Shown: piece after piece, positions 53,097 through 61,361 of the stretch
How the letters are laid out: every line of letters starts with the position of its first letter
Position numbering within the stretch: the stretch's first letter is position 1
DNA from: Clostridium_AI sp964409685
GTDB taxonomy: Bacteria > Bacillota > Clostridia > Lachnospirales > Lachnospiraceae
Assembly: GCA_964409685.1 (NCBI GenBank)
Contig: CAYPEJ010000007.1
Coordinates: 62,001 to 126,000, forward strand
Length of the DNA stretch: 64,000 nucleotides
Direction: 5' to 3'
The notes under the pieces: model-generated
Databases searched by the model: none
Told to the model about the DNA's origin: nothing
The model's input: only the letters and a program-made list of their open reading frames with translations
Program-made: the position numbers and the translations under genes

Positions 53097-53810
53097 TGAT
53101 ATACTTCTTTGATATAAATATGCCCGTCCCTGCTTTCCAACCTGCTCTATTGCCCCAACGTATTTTAAGACATTGATTGCACATGAAGTTACCTTTGGTG
53201 AAAGCTTGGATTCCTTTGCATAATCCTTTGTTGTAAATGTCTCACTTAATGTTGGTGGGATTAACTTTTGATAATCTGCTATACCTGTAATGGTATACTC
53301 TCCTACGATTTCCATTGGAATTCGGTCATGTCTTGTAGAACCTTTCTTTTTATCTGCACTCCAACCATTCAGTAAACGGTATTCTTCCATATTAATTAAC
53401 ATTAACCGAATTTTTAAGTTTGAATTGGTTAGAAATTGTTTAATCTTGTATAATTCGTAAAAGGAACGGTAGTAGCTGCCTTTCACTGGGGACTTTCGTT
53501 TTTTTGAAACTTCGCCAGTTTCTTCGTCTATCCAGTAAAGCCATTTGGTTGCTACCATTGGGTAGACAACTGTAACAGCGTAGTCTGGTAAAAAGAATTC
53601 TAGTTTTTTTCGCAGGTTGTTAAAACTTTGCGTTTGAACTTCAATGATTCCGTCTTTGTTTAGGATGTCAACATAGTATCTTCCTAGTTTGATTTCTTGA
53701 TTTTCTGAGTTTGGTTCGATGTAGTTTTTTATGACAGAGTGAAGCGTTTTTTCTTTTAGAGTTCCAATTTGGTGAAGTTGGTCTTTATCTTGGGATATAT
53801 CTTCATTCAT
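53082..53810 (-). CDS. Orphan protein with a PD-(D/E)XK-like core and a C-terminal winged helix
   Basis: 242 residues, family not recognised. Residues 35-75 read YYVDILNKDGIIEVQTQ, the D...ExQ(T/K) pattern of PD-(D/E)XK nucleases. Residues 170-235 look like a winged helix (FTTKDYAKESKLSPKVTSCAINVLKYVGAIEQVG...GRAYLYQ). It could be a structure- or sequence-specific nuclease or a DNA-binding regulator with a decayed nuclease. Single gene, AAAGGAAAG site. The catalytic set should be treated as tentative. Confidence 0.6.
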   Translation of the reverse strand: MNEDISQDKDQLHQIGTLKEKTLHSVIKNYIEPNSENQEIKLGRYYVDILNKDGIIEVQTQSFNNLRKKLEFFLPDYAVTVVYPMVATKWLYWIDEETGEVSKKRKSPVKGSYYRSFYELYKIKQFLTNSNLKIRLMLINMEEYRLLNGWSADKKKGSTRHDRIPMEIVGEYTITGIADYQKLIPPTLSETFTTKDYAKESKLSPKVTSCAINVLKYVGAIEQVGKQGRAYLYQRSISKKEL

Positions 53811-53884
53811 TATACTTTCCTTTCACATTCGTTTGCAGTATTTCATTAACTCTATTATTCTTTTAAATTGAAACAAAAGTATTA

Positions 53885-53913
53885 TTGATAATATAGTTAT
53901 ATCATGCTATAAT
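53885..53913 (+). promoter_or_regulatory. Antitoxin RNA promoter
   Basis: TTGATA (53885-53890) and TATAAT (53908-53913) with a 17-base spacer and an extended -10 (TGC before TATAAT). Confidence 0.75.
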
Positions 53914-53919
53914 TTACTT

Positions 53920-54010
53920 AATAAAAGGAACAATCATCCACAAGGTGGTTGACCAAGTATTTGTGACAAAGACCACCCAATACCGGTCAAGTATATGAGG
54001 GTGGTTTTTT
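53920..54010 (+). ncRNA. Predicted antisense RNA antitoxin
   Basis: About 91 nt from the strong promoter at 53885 to a terminator whose stem is ACCACCC (53972-53978) with GGGTGGT (53999-54005), six T at 54005-54010. It contains no reading frame with a start site and is complementary to the 3' untranslated part of the convergent toxin mRNA. This is the layout of txpA/ratA and bsrG/SR4 type I pairs. Confidence 0.68.
53972..54010 (+). terminator. Terminator of the antitoxin RNA
   Basis: A 7-bp GC-rich stem with an inner ATAC/GTAT pair and six T. Confidence 0.8.
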
Positions 54011-54020
54011 GTATGTATAG

Positions 54021-54122
54021 CTACTTACAGAAAGTAAATATAAATGTAAGCAGTGCCAACAAGAACATACCAAATGTCAGTATATCCTTAAAATCAAAAT
54101 TATTCTGATTCTTCATTGGCAT
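54021..54122 (-). CDS. Holin-like type I toxin peptide
   Basis: A 33-residue peptide: polar N terminus MPMKNQNNFDFKD, then one membrane helix ILTFGMFLLALLTFIFTFCK, ending at TAG. This is the pattern of the putative holin-like toxins of Firmicute type I systems (TxpA/BsrG/YonT-like): short charged head, FG..LLALLT helix, basic end. GGGGGTG stands directly before the first ATG, so the second ATG (54116) with better spacing may be used, giving 31 residues. A hairpin CCCATTCT/AGAATGGG sits on the 5' side of the ribosome site and may hide it. Confidence 0.75.
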   Translation of the reverse strand: MPMKNQNNFDFKDILTFGMFLLALLTFIFTFCK

Positions 54123-54181
54123 CACCCCCATTCTTCTAGAATGGGTCAACCACCCTGCAACACGATTGTTCCATGTTATTT

Positions 54182-54210
54182 AGTCTACCATAATCTATTT
54201 TCTTTGACAA
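54182..54210 (-). promoter_or_regulatory. Toxin mRNA promoter
   Basis: TTGTCA (54205-54210) and TAGACT (54182-54187) with a 17-base spacer; start of transcription near 54175, about 55 bases before the toxin ATG. Confidence 0.68.
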
Positions 54211-54290
54211 TTCCTATCATGCAATAATAATGTTTTTTGAAAGAACACCTTAGAAATTAGAAAGTATTTTTATAAAATAATTTTGATCAA

Positions 54291-54321
54291 AAAAAGAGCT
54301 GTATCAAACAACTCTTTTTTA
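54291..54321 (-). terminator. Terminator after tRNA-Arg
   Basis: AAAAAAGAG / CTCTTTTTT outer stem with one inner mismatch; T-rich on the minus strand. Confidence 0.7.
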
Positions 54322-54327
54322 TATATA

Positions 54328-54399
54328 CGTTCCCAGTAGGAATCGAACCTACAACTGAGACTTAGGAGGTCCCTGTTATATCCATTTAACTATGAGAAC
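54328..54399 (-). tRNA. tRNA-Arg (anticodon CCT)
   Basis: On the minus strand the cloverleaf is complete: acceptor GTTCTCA with TGGGAAC, D stem GTTA/TAAC, anticodon stem GGGAC/GTCTC with loop CTCCTAA (anticodon CCT, reading AGG), T stem GTAGG/CCTAC with TTCGATT. The discriminator base is G; CCA is not encoded. Confidence 0.93.
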
Positions 54400-54544
54400 A
54401 CAACAATATAATTATAGCGTAATTTGGTAAAATGTCAATGAAGAAACTATGTTTCACATAGCACAAAATTAACTGGCACAGTGCTTACCATGCCAGTATT
54501 TATTACTATTCTATTATTCTCTATACATTCCAATTAATATTTCT

Positions 54545-55429
54545 TTACCAAGTTGGGCAACTGGCAATCCCCTGCATCCAGATGTTTCCCTTAAATCTTC
54601 TTCCTGGTGCCGGTTCGCCAAACAAGTCCTTCTTATTAATACAAACGTCATATACGATGTCATTACAATCTACGACTAAATCATAAACTTCTTCCCCTGA
54701 CATACTATTTGTAATTAAATTTGCTTCTAAGATGGTTCCAACAATTGTGTAATTATCCGATTCTGACCCATAAGGTATAAAAGTGCTTTCAACAATTGAG
54801 TAAACATCTTCTGTTTTTGCTCGCCTTGATATCGTTGCAAACATATCTATGTCATCAATAGTAAGGCTGTCAATGGCATCTTGATTGCCCATCTTTGCCT
54901 CAGCAATTAGTTCTCTGCGAATCTTCGCCTCTGCTGCCCTTGTTCTTTGCTTTCTCTCACTCATCTCTAAACCAAGTAGTACTCTTCCTTGTACCGATAA
55001 TGCAGATAACGATACTTCTAAAAATCTTCCTGCACGTAATGGTAATGAACTATTTTCAATACACTCCATTCCATTTTGAAGATAAAAGATAAGGGAAACT
55101 CCTAATCTTACATCGTCACACATTCCGGTATAAGCTTCTGTATCTACACGTTTATTAATGCAAACTTCTTCTTTAATAGATACTTGTCTTCCTTTAAAAT
55201 ATGGAAAATAGTGATCCAAATGAAAAAGTCCTTCTTGGTCATACTCACCACGAATTGCCACACCCATATTAGGTGCAAAATCTAATTTCATTTCCGTCAG
55301 AGTGGTTGTTTCGTTTACCTGATTCACTCGTTTACTATCCGGCTTGTCCATAATATGTTCTATTATCTTGTCCAAATCTTTTCTATTTTTAACATTACTA
55401 AAACCTATCGCACGTAAATAAGTATGCAT
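54545..55429 (-). CDS. DUF3881 family protein
   Basis: 294 residues, function unknown. The N terminus MHTYLRAIGFSNV and the overall length fit what I recall of DUF3881, a family found mainly in Lachnospiraceae. A helical basic segment (KQRTRAAEAKIRRELIAEAK) sits near 175-200, and the C terminus is beta-rich. No signal peptide. The start at 55429 follows AAGGTGG; the frame extends further upstream without a site. Confidence 0.72.
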   Translation of the reverse strand: MHTYLRAIGFSNVKNRKDLDKIIEHIMDKPDSKRVNQVNETTTLTEMKLDFAPNMGVAIRGEYDQEGLFHLDHYFPYFKGRQVSIKEEVCINKRVDTEAYTGMCDDVRLGVSLIFYLQNGMECIENSSLPLRAGRFLEVSLSALSVQGRVLLGLEMSERKQRTRAAEAKIRRELIAEAKMGNQDAIDSLTIDDIDMFATISRRAKTEDVYSIVESTFIPYGSESDNYTIVGTILEANLITNSMSGEEVYDLVVDCNDIVYDVCINKKDLFGEPAPGRRFKGNIWMQGIASCPTW

Positions 55430-55511
55430 GCAACCACCTTCCTTCTGATAAAACTTCAACTTTTTCTTCATTATACTGCATTCTATATATATGTTCAAAT
55501 GGTATTCCAAT

Positions 55512-55553
55512 AAAAAACTGCTATTTCACCTTATGTTAGTAAAATAGCAGTTT
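55512..55553 (-). terminator. Terminator after the phosphohexomutase gene
   Basis: A 12-bp perfect stem, AAACTGCTATTT / AAATAGCAGTTT (55515-55526 with 55542-55553), with a T tail on the minus strand. Confidence 0.82.
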
Positions 55554-55561
55554 GTGTATTT

Positions 55562-57286
55562 TTATTTTGCGTAGTCTAACATAGTTTTTGTTAATGCTTC
55601 TAATTTGTTGTTTGCATCTTCAAAACTTGTTCCTTTTACGCCAAAGTAGAATTTAATCTTAGGTTCTGTTCCTGATGGTCTTACACAACACCAAGCTCCA
55701 TCTTCTAAGTCGTAATAAAGTACGTTGGATACTGGTAAACCAGTAGGTGAAATTTCACTTGTTTGAACATCAAGAATTTCTTCTTTTTGATAATCTCTAA
55801 CGCTTAATACTTTATATTCACCAAGAGTTTTTGGTGGGTTGTTTCTCATCTTTTCAAGCATGTTCTGAATTTCTTGTGCACCACTAATACCTTTCAAAGT
55901 CATAGTGTGAAGACCTTCACGATAGTAACCATACTTTTCAAAAATATTGATCATTTGATCCCATAATGTTAAGCCTTGCTTTTTATAGAATGCTGCTGCT
56001 TCACATAGACACATAACTGCAACGATAGCATCTTTATCTCTTGCATGTGTTCCAACCAAACAACCATAGCTTTCTTCAAAACCAAATACATATTCATAAT
56101 CATGATTTTGTTCAAATAATTTAATTTGTTCGCCAATGAACTTAAATCCAGTAAGTACTTCAATTAATTTCATGTTGTAGTTCTTAGCAACTTCATCTGC
56201 CATATTAGTAGAAACGATCGTCTTGATTAACGCACCGTTAGATGGTAATGTACCAAGTTTTTGTTTCTCTGACATTAAGTATTCGCAGATTAACATACCA
56301 GACATATTTCCTGTAAAGGACATATATTCACCAGTCTTAGAATCTTTAGCATATACACCAAGTCTATCTGCATCAGGGTCAGTTGCTAATACGATGTCAG
56401 CATCTACTTCCTTTGCAAGTTTAAGAGCTAATTCAAATGCTTTTGGATCTTCTGGATTTGGATATCCTACTGTTGGGAAATCTCCATCTGGAAGTTCTTG
56501 TTCTGGAACCACATATACATGTTCAAAACCGATTTCTTTCAAAATTCTGCGAGCAGGAATATTACCAGTTCCATGTAATGGAGTGTAAACAATCTTTAAT
56601 TCTTTTCCTACTTCTTTCACAATTTCAGGATGTACAACTAATTTCTTTAATTCTTCCATGTATGAATCATCAATTTCTTTACCGATAACATGATATAAGC
56701 CAGCTTTTTCTGCTTCTTCTTTGCTCATTGTTTTTACTGTATTGAAATCTGTAACATTCTTCACTTCAGTTATGATTTGCTTATCTTTTGGATATGTGAT
56801 CTGTGCGCCATCTTCCCAGTAAACCTTATATCCATTATATTCTGGTGGGTTATGACTTGCTGTAATAACAATACCTGCTGTACAGCCTAATGTTCTTAAA
56901 GCATAAGACAACTCTGGAGTTGGACGTAGAGACTCAAACTTATAAGCCTTGATTCCATTCGCTGCCAAACAAAGAGCTGCTTCTTCTGCAAACTCTGGAG
57001 ACATATGTCTTGAATCATATGCAATTGCAACACCTTTGTCTTGTGCCCCTTCCTTGATAATAAAGTTTGCAAGTCCTTGAGTTGTTTTACGCACAGTATA
57101 AATGTTTAAACGATTAGTACCAGCACCGATTACTCCTCTTAGTCCACCTGTACCAAAGTCTAGATCCTTGTAAAAACGATCCTCAATTTCTGCTTCATTA
57201 CCTTTAAGTGCTAATAATTCCTGGCGAGTAGACTCGTCAAAATAAGAATCTTCACACCATTTTTCATAACTTGTCTTATAGTCCAT
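55562..57286 (-). CDS. Phosphoglucomutase/phosphomannomutase
   Basis: 574 residues, alpha-D-phosphohexomutase family, similar to PgcA. Active-site phosphoserine loop ITASHNPPEYNGYKVYW, metal loop DPDADRLGVYA, sugar-binding GFEESYG and phosphate-binding RPSGTEPKIKFYF are intact. It interconverts hexose 1- and 6-phosphates. Being at the end of the mannan gene set, it probably turns the mannose 1-phosphate made by the GH130 enzymes (and glucose 1-phosphate) into the 6-phosphate. Confidence 0.93.
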   Translation of the reverse strand: MDYKTSYEKWCEDSYFDESTRQELLALKGNEAEIEDRFYKDLDFGTGGLRGVIGAGTNRLNIYTVRKTTQGLANFIIKEGAQDKGVAIAYDSRHMSPEFAEEAALCLAANGIKAYKFESLRPTPELSYALRTLGCTAGIVITASHNPPEYNGYKVYWEDGAQITYPKDKQIITEVKNVTDFNTVKTMSKEEAEKAGLYHVIGKEIDDSYMEELKKLVVHPEIVKEVGKELKIVYTPLHGTGNIPARRILKEIGFEHVYVVPEQELPDGDFPTVGYPNPEDPKAFELALKLAKEVDADIVLATDPDADRLGVYAKDSKTGEYMSFTGNMSGMLICEYLMSEKQKLGTLPSNGALIKTIVSTNMADEVAKNYNMKLIEVLTGFKFIGEQIKLFEQNHDYEYVFGFEESYGCLVGTHARDKDAIVAVMCLCEAAAFYKKQGLTLWDQMINIFEKYGYYREGLHTMTLKGISGAQEIQNMLEKMRNNPPKTLGEYKVLSVRDYQKEEILDVQTSEISPTGLPVSNVLYYDLEDGAWCCVRPSGTEPKIKFYFGVKGTSFEDANNKLEALTKTMLDYAK

Positions 57287-57322
57287 ACCAATTTCCTTTC
57301 TATAGCTTAATTATTAAAAACA

Positions 57323-58834
57323 TTATTTTGTCACAAAAGGTGCTACTGGAAAACCTTCTGCACTAAATAAGTTTACTATACCATAATTTACCCAACCATA
57401 TCTAGCATATTTTGGATTTTTTACTAATTTGTTCGATACCACTATAGTATCACCTTCAATATATGCCTCTGCTGGCATAAAAACTTTATCCTCACCAGCA
57501 ATCTCAAAGTGTCTTATGGCTTTTTTATCATTCACCATAAAGCCTCCATAAACATGGTCAAAATATAACACAATTTTATCATCTTTTATCACTCGTTGTA
57601 AATACTTTGGACTATCTGAGTGTAAATTATGTAATTTGTATGTATATTTTAAAGATTGAAGGGATAAACGGTAGCCTACTGTCTGTTTATCTAGCGGATG
57701 TATATTATCAAATTCCCCACAATCTAATAATACTGTTAAATAGGTATTTTTTACTGTGTCAGTTACTTTTCTCTGCATCTCACGAATTACTGGCCATAAC
57801 TTTGGATCTTCTTGTCCTTTTTCAATCCACATCGGAAGTTGTACCACGTGAAACGGTAGTGTCTCGTCACGCCATCCTTTTCTCCATAGTTCAATCAGAT
57901 GGTAAAGCATCTTATCATACATATATCCCTTGGATTCATCCGATTCTCCTTGATACCAAAGAAAACCCTTTATGGTGTATGGCATAACTCTTTGTACCAT
58001 TGTTTCATATAATCCACCTGGTCGATATGGTGACTTGTAACCTGCTGGATTCTCCCACGGACAGTCACCAATTTGCTCCACAATTTCCTCCCAAGTAATA
58101 TCTGGATTCATTGCTTTTAGCTCATTGTTTTTCTCACACCAAGTTTGTAATCTTATTTTGTGTTCTACTATCTCTTTTTCATATTCTTCATCTGTCTTAT
58201 CCCCTACTTTTTTATTCCATTCTTGTAAATACTCTTGTGTAAATGTATTCCCTTCTAAAAATGCTTTATCTACCCAAGATGAAATGGATGTTCCCCCCCA
58301 ATAACAATCAATAATCCCAATTGTTACTCCAAGGTTCTTACTTAACTCTCTCGCATAAAAGTACGCTACTGCTGACATATCATGTGCCGTATCTGGTTTT
58401 ACTACCTGCCACTTACGCTTTCTCTCTTCTTCTAAGTCTTCTCCTTCTAAAGTACCTATCTTTGCTGTATTATAAAAGCGAATTGTATTATAATCTGCCT
58501 GTTCTAATTCCTTACTTCCATTTAAGCAATTTTGAAGCTCCAATTCCATGTTAGATTGTCCACCAGCGAACCAAACTTCACCAATCATAATATTTTCATA
58601 CACGATTTGATCCGTTCCATCTGAAATCTCCATGACATAAGGTCCACCAGCTTCCATCGGCGGAAGTTCAATTTCCCATTTATATTCTATTACACTCTTT
58701 GTTATCTTATGACCATGAAATGAAATTGTTACTTGAGAATTTTTTCTTCCTTCTCCCCAGATCACAACATTTTTTTCTCTTTGAAAAACCATATTGCTGC
58801 TAAATATCTGAGCTGTTCTTAATACATGTTCCAT
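57323..58834 (-). CDS. SGNH-type acetylesterase (sialate O-acetylesterase-like)
   Basis: 503 residues, no signal peptide. The nucleophile Ser is in GGQSNMELEL, the oxyanion block in WYQGESDE, and the catalytic Asp-His in DNIHPLDKQTVG. An N-terminal beta-sandwich precedes the SGNH domain. The sialate-esterase family also contains xylan and mannan acetylesterases; with GH130 genes next to it, removal of acetyl groups from imported manno-oligosaccharides is the best guess. Confidence 0.85.
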   Translation of the reverse strand: MEHVLRTAQIFSSNMVFQREKNVVIWGEGRKNSQVTISFHGHKITKSVIEYKWEIELPPMEAGGPYVMEISDGTDQIVYENIMIGEVWFAGGQSNMELELQNCLNGSKELEQADYNTIRFYNTAKIGTLEGEDLEEERKRKWQVVKPDTAHDMSAVAYFYARELSKNLGVTIGIIDCYWGGTSISSWVDKAFLEGNTFTQEYLQEWNKKVGDKTDEEYEKEIVEHKIRLQTWCEKNNELKAMNPDITWEEIVEQIGDCPWENPAGYKSPYRPGGLYETMVQRVMPYTIKGFLWYQGESDESKGYMYDKMLYHLIELWRKGWRDETLPFHVVQLPMWIEKGQEDPKLWPVIREMQRKVTDTVKNTYLTVLLDCGEFDNIHPLDKQTVGYRLSLQSLKYTYKLHNLHSDSPKYLQRVIKDDKIVLYFDHVYGGFMVNDKKAIRHFEIAGEDKVFMPAEAYIEGDTIVVSNKLVKNPKYARYGWVNYGIVNLFSAEGFPVAPFVTK

Positions 58835-58918
58835 TTTCTATTCAGATCTCCCTTCCATCAAAATAGGGATAAGCATAAATTAACTTTATACATTATCCCC
58901 AAATGTGTTCTGTGTATA

Positions 58919-60088
58919 TTATTTACCCAGTAACTCAAGATTCTTTTTTATTAAATCACAACGTTGCTCTACACATTTTACAGAACGTAGAGGATCTTCT
59001 GGTGTATTAAAAACATAATCAATCAATTTGTCAATTGTAGTAGTTGCTACATGTAACCTTGTATCAGAAGATGCGTAATAAATATATACATCTCCTTTTT
59101 CATCAGCAATAGCTCCATTGGTAAATACAACATTTGAAACATCGCCAACACGTTCTTCTCCTAAAGGAGCAATTAAAAATCCAGATGGTTCTGCAATTAC
59201 TTCCCATGGCTTTTCCAAAGAAGTAGCAAATGCATAAATCACATAACGAAGTCCTGCTGCTGTATTTCTTACTCCATGTGCAATATGAATATACCCTTTA
59301 TCTGTCTTAATAGGTACTGCTCCAGCGCCATTTTTTGCTTCAGTAATTGTGTGATATTTTCTCTTACTTGTGATAATTTCTTCATCAATTACTGCATTGG
59401 TAATATCTTCACATAAACCAAATCCAACACCACCGCCAGATCCAGTTTCAATAAAGTCATCCATCGGTCTTGTATAGAATGCATACTTTCCATCAATAAA
59501 TTCTGGATGAAGGACAACATTTCTTTGCTGTGGACTTCTTAAAGTTTTTAAGTTAGGAAGCCTCTCCCATGTTTTTAAATCTTTTGTTCGTACAATTCCT
59601 GCTGCTGCAACTGCTGCAGATAAATCATTTACAGAGTTATCCTTACTTTCAGAGCAAAATACGCCATAGATATAGCCATCTTCATGTTTTGTAAGACGCA
59701 TATCATAAACATTCGTTTCTTCTGGACAAGTATCCTCTAATAAGATTGGATAATCCCAGAACTTGAAACCATCTACTCCATTGTCACTTTCTGCTACTCC
59801 AAAAAAGGATTTTCTATCATTTCCTTCAATACGTGCAACCAAATAATATTTTCCATCTAATTCAATGGCACCTGAATTAAATACTGCATTGACACCTAGA
59901 CGTTCCATAAAATATGGATTTGTTTCTGGATTTAAATCATATTTCCAAGTTAAAGGAATATGTTCTCTTGTTAAAACAGGATTCTCCCAACGGTCATAAA
60001 TTCCATTATAGAAATCGCTTTTTACATTTTTCTTTGAAATCAACTTATCATATTTTTGCTTTTCGATATAGTATCTTTCATTAAACAT
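58919..60088 (-). CDS. GH130 phosphorylase, probably 4-O-beta-mannosyl-glucose phosphorylase
   Basis: 389 residues, five-bladed propeller. The general-acid Asp is in VYDMRLTKHEDG; the phosphate site is around RPMDDFIETGSGGGVGFGL. Length and that Gly-rich loop fit subfamily GH130_1, which splits mannosyl-beta-1,4-glucose with phosphate to mannose 1-phosphate and glucose. It overlaps the epimerase gene by 8 bases, whose product is the expected substrate. Confidence 0.87.
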   Translation of the reverse strand: MFNERYYIEKQKYDKLISKKNVKSDFYNGIYDRWENPVLTREHIPLTWKYDLNPETNPYFMERLGVNAVFNSGAIELDGKYYLVARIEGNDRKSFFGVAESDNGVDGFKFWDYPILLEDTCPEETNVYDMRLTKHEDGYIYGVFCSESKDNSVNDLSAAVAAAGIVRTKDLKTWERLPNLKTLRSPQQRNVVLHPEFIDGKYAFYTRPMDDFIETGSGGGVGFGLCEDITNAVIDEEIITSKRKYHTITEAKNGAGAVPIKTDKGYIHIAHGVRNTAAGLRYVIYAFATSLEKPWEVIAEPSGFLIAPLGEERVGDVSNVVFTNGAIADEKGDVYIYYASSDTRLHVATTTIDKLIDYVFNTPEDPLRSVKCVEQRCDLIKKNLELLGK

Positions 60089-61355
60089 CTAAGTTCCTCC
60101 TCATAATCTCCATACACATACGACCATTATGATATGGACATTTCCATGGTTCTACGATTGGTTTACATATTTTTTTATTGTGTAAATCACCAAAAATAGA
60201 TTTTACTGTTTCCATCTCTTTTTCAGATAATTGTTCTGCCGGTACCTTTCCATCATCATCTACTTTCCAGAACCATTCTGAACCTTCTCGTTTATCTACT
60301 AAATTTTCCTGAATGTATTTCCAGATTTCACGTGAAGCTTCTAAATATTCTATCTTAGAATTATCTTGTTGGTAACCATTAAAGAAACCTAATACGGCTT
60401 CTGCCTGTACCCACCAAATACGGTCTTTATTCTCATGACCTCTATCACGTTCATTCCAAAGTGATCCCTTATGATAAGCTCTTTCGTAAATAGACTTGGT
60501 TAACGCCTTTGTAATTGGTGATAGCTTCGCAGTATATGCTTCATCCTCAATAACTTCACATCCACGATCAATTAACCAAGCTGCCTCAATATCATGACCA
60601 TAAGAATGTAAATCAAGAATGGAATTCATATTTTCATCAAAGAAAACTTCCAAACGATTATTTTCTTTGCTATACACCTGATCTGCAAACTGATCTAACA
60701 TCCAACAGATTTTTTCTTTTACTTCTGGTTTCTTTGTTACTCTATAGAATTCCGTATACGCCTCAAATACGTGAAGTAATGTATTCATCGTCTTTTGTGC
60801 AACGATTCCATTTTCTGATAACTTTTCATTGCTTTCAGGTTGAAAATCTGCTTTAAATGCCTCTAAATATCCTACTTCATCACGACACTTTGTTTCAATT
60901 ACCTGATATAGCGATTCTGCTAATTCGATTGCCTTTTCCTCTTTTGAAGCAGCATAGTAGGAGGATAACGCATAAATACAAAATGCAATATTGTAAGTAT
61001 GTTTCGTAGTATCCTCTGGCTCACCATTATATTTGGTTGACCAGTAGATTCCTCCTCGTTCCCAGTCTACACAGTATTTGTAAATGTACTCATATGCATG
61101 AGTTGCATTGTCTAAACAAGCCTTATCTCCTAACATAAGATATGCATTTGAGTAAAACCATAAAATTCTACTATGTAAAATAACACCCTTTGTAAACTCT
61201 TTATGCACATTTAAATCATAATCAACATATCCATAAAAACCACCATACTCATCATCTCTAAGCTTTGACCAAAATGGAATAATTACATTTGTTAAATGTT
61301 CTTTTACTTCATTTTTTAGCAAAATAAATTCACCCAATTTCTTATCAAATTTCAA
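60081..61355 (-). CDS. Cellobiose 2-epimerase / N-acylglucosamine 2-epimerase family
   Basis: 424 residues, (alpha/alpha)6 barrel. Family motifs include SRILWFYSNAYLM, HDIEAAWLIDRG and WWVQAEAVLGFFNGYQ, with the catalytic His residues in the last two regions. Members convert beta-1,4-mannobiose to mannosyl-glucose, or cellobiose to glucosyl-mannose. Placed between two GH130 genes, the mannobiose reaction is the likely role. Confidence 0.88.
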   Translation of the reverse strand: MKFDKKLGEFILLKNEVKEHLTNVIIPFWSKLRDDEYGGFYGYVDYDLNVHKEFTKGVILHSRILWFYSNAYLMLGDKACLDNATHAYEYIYKYCVDWERGGIYWSTKYNGEPEDTTKHTYNIAFCIYALSSYYAASKEEKAIELAESLYQVIETKCRDEVGYLEAFKADFQPESNEKLSENGIVAQKTMNTLLHVFEAYTEFYRVTKKPEVKEKICWMLDQFADQVYSKENNRLEVFFDENMNSILDLHSYGHDIEAAWLIDRGCEVIEDEAYTAKLSPITKALTKSIYERAYHKGSLWNERDRGHENKDRIWWVQAEAVLGFFNGYQQDNSKIEYLEASREIWKYIQENLVDKREGSEWFWKVDDDGKVPAEQLSEKEMETVKSIFGDLHNKKICKPIVEPWKCPYHNGRMCMEIMRRNLDV

Positions 61356-61361
61356 ACACTC

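Larger units (their letters stand above)
53927..54172. repeat. Flanking inverted repeats of the toxin-antitoxin locus
   Basis: GGAACAATC...GGTGGTTGACC at 53927-53954 recurs in inverted form at 54144-54172 (about 28 and 29 bases; the outer 9 and inner 11 bases are identical, apart from a few differences between). Confidence 0.75.
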
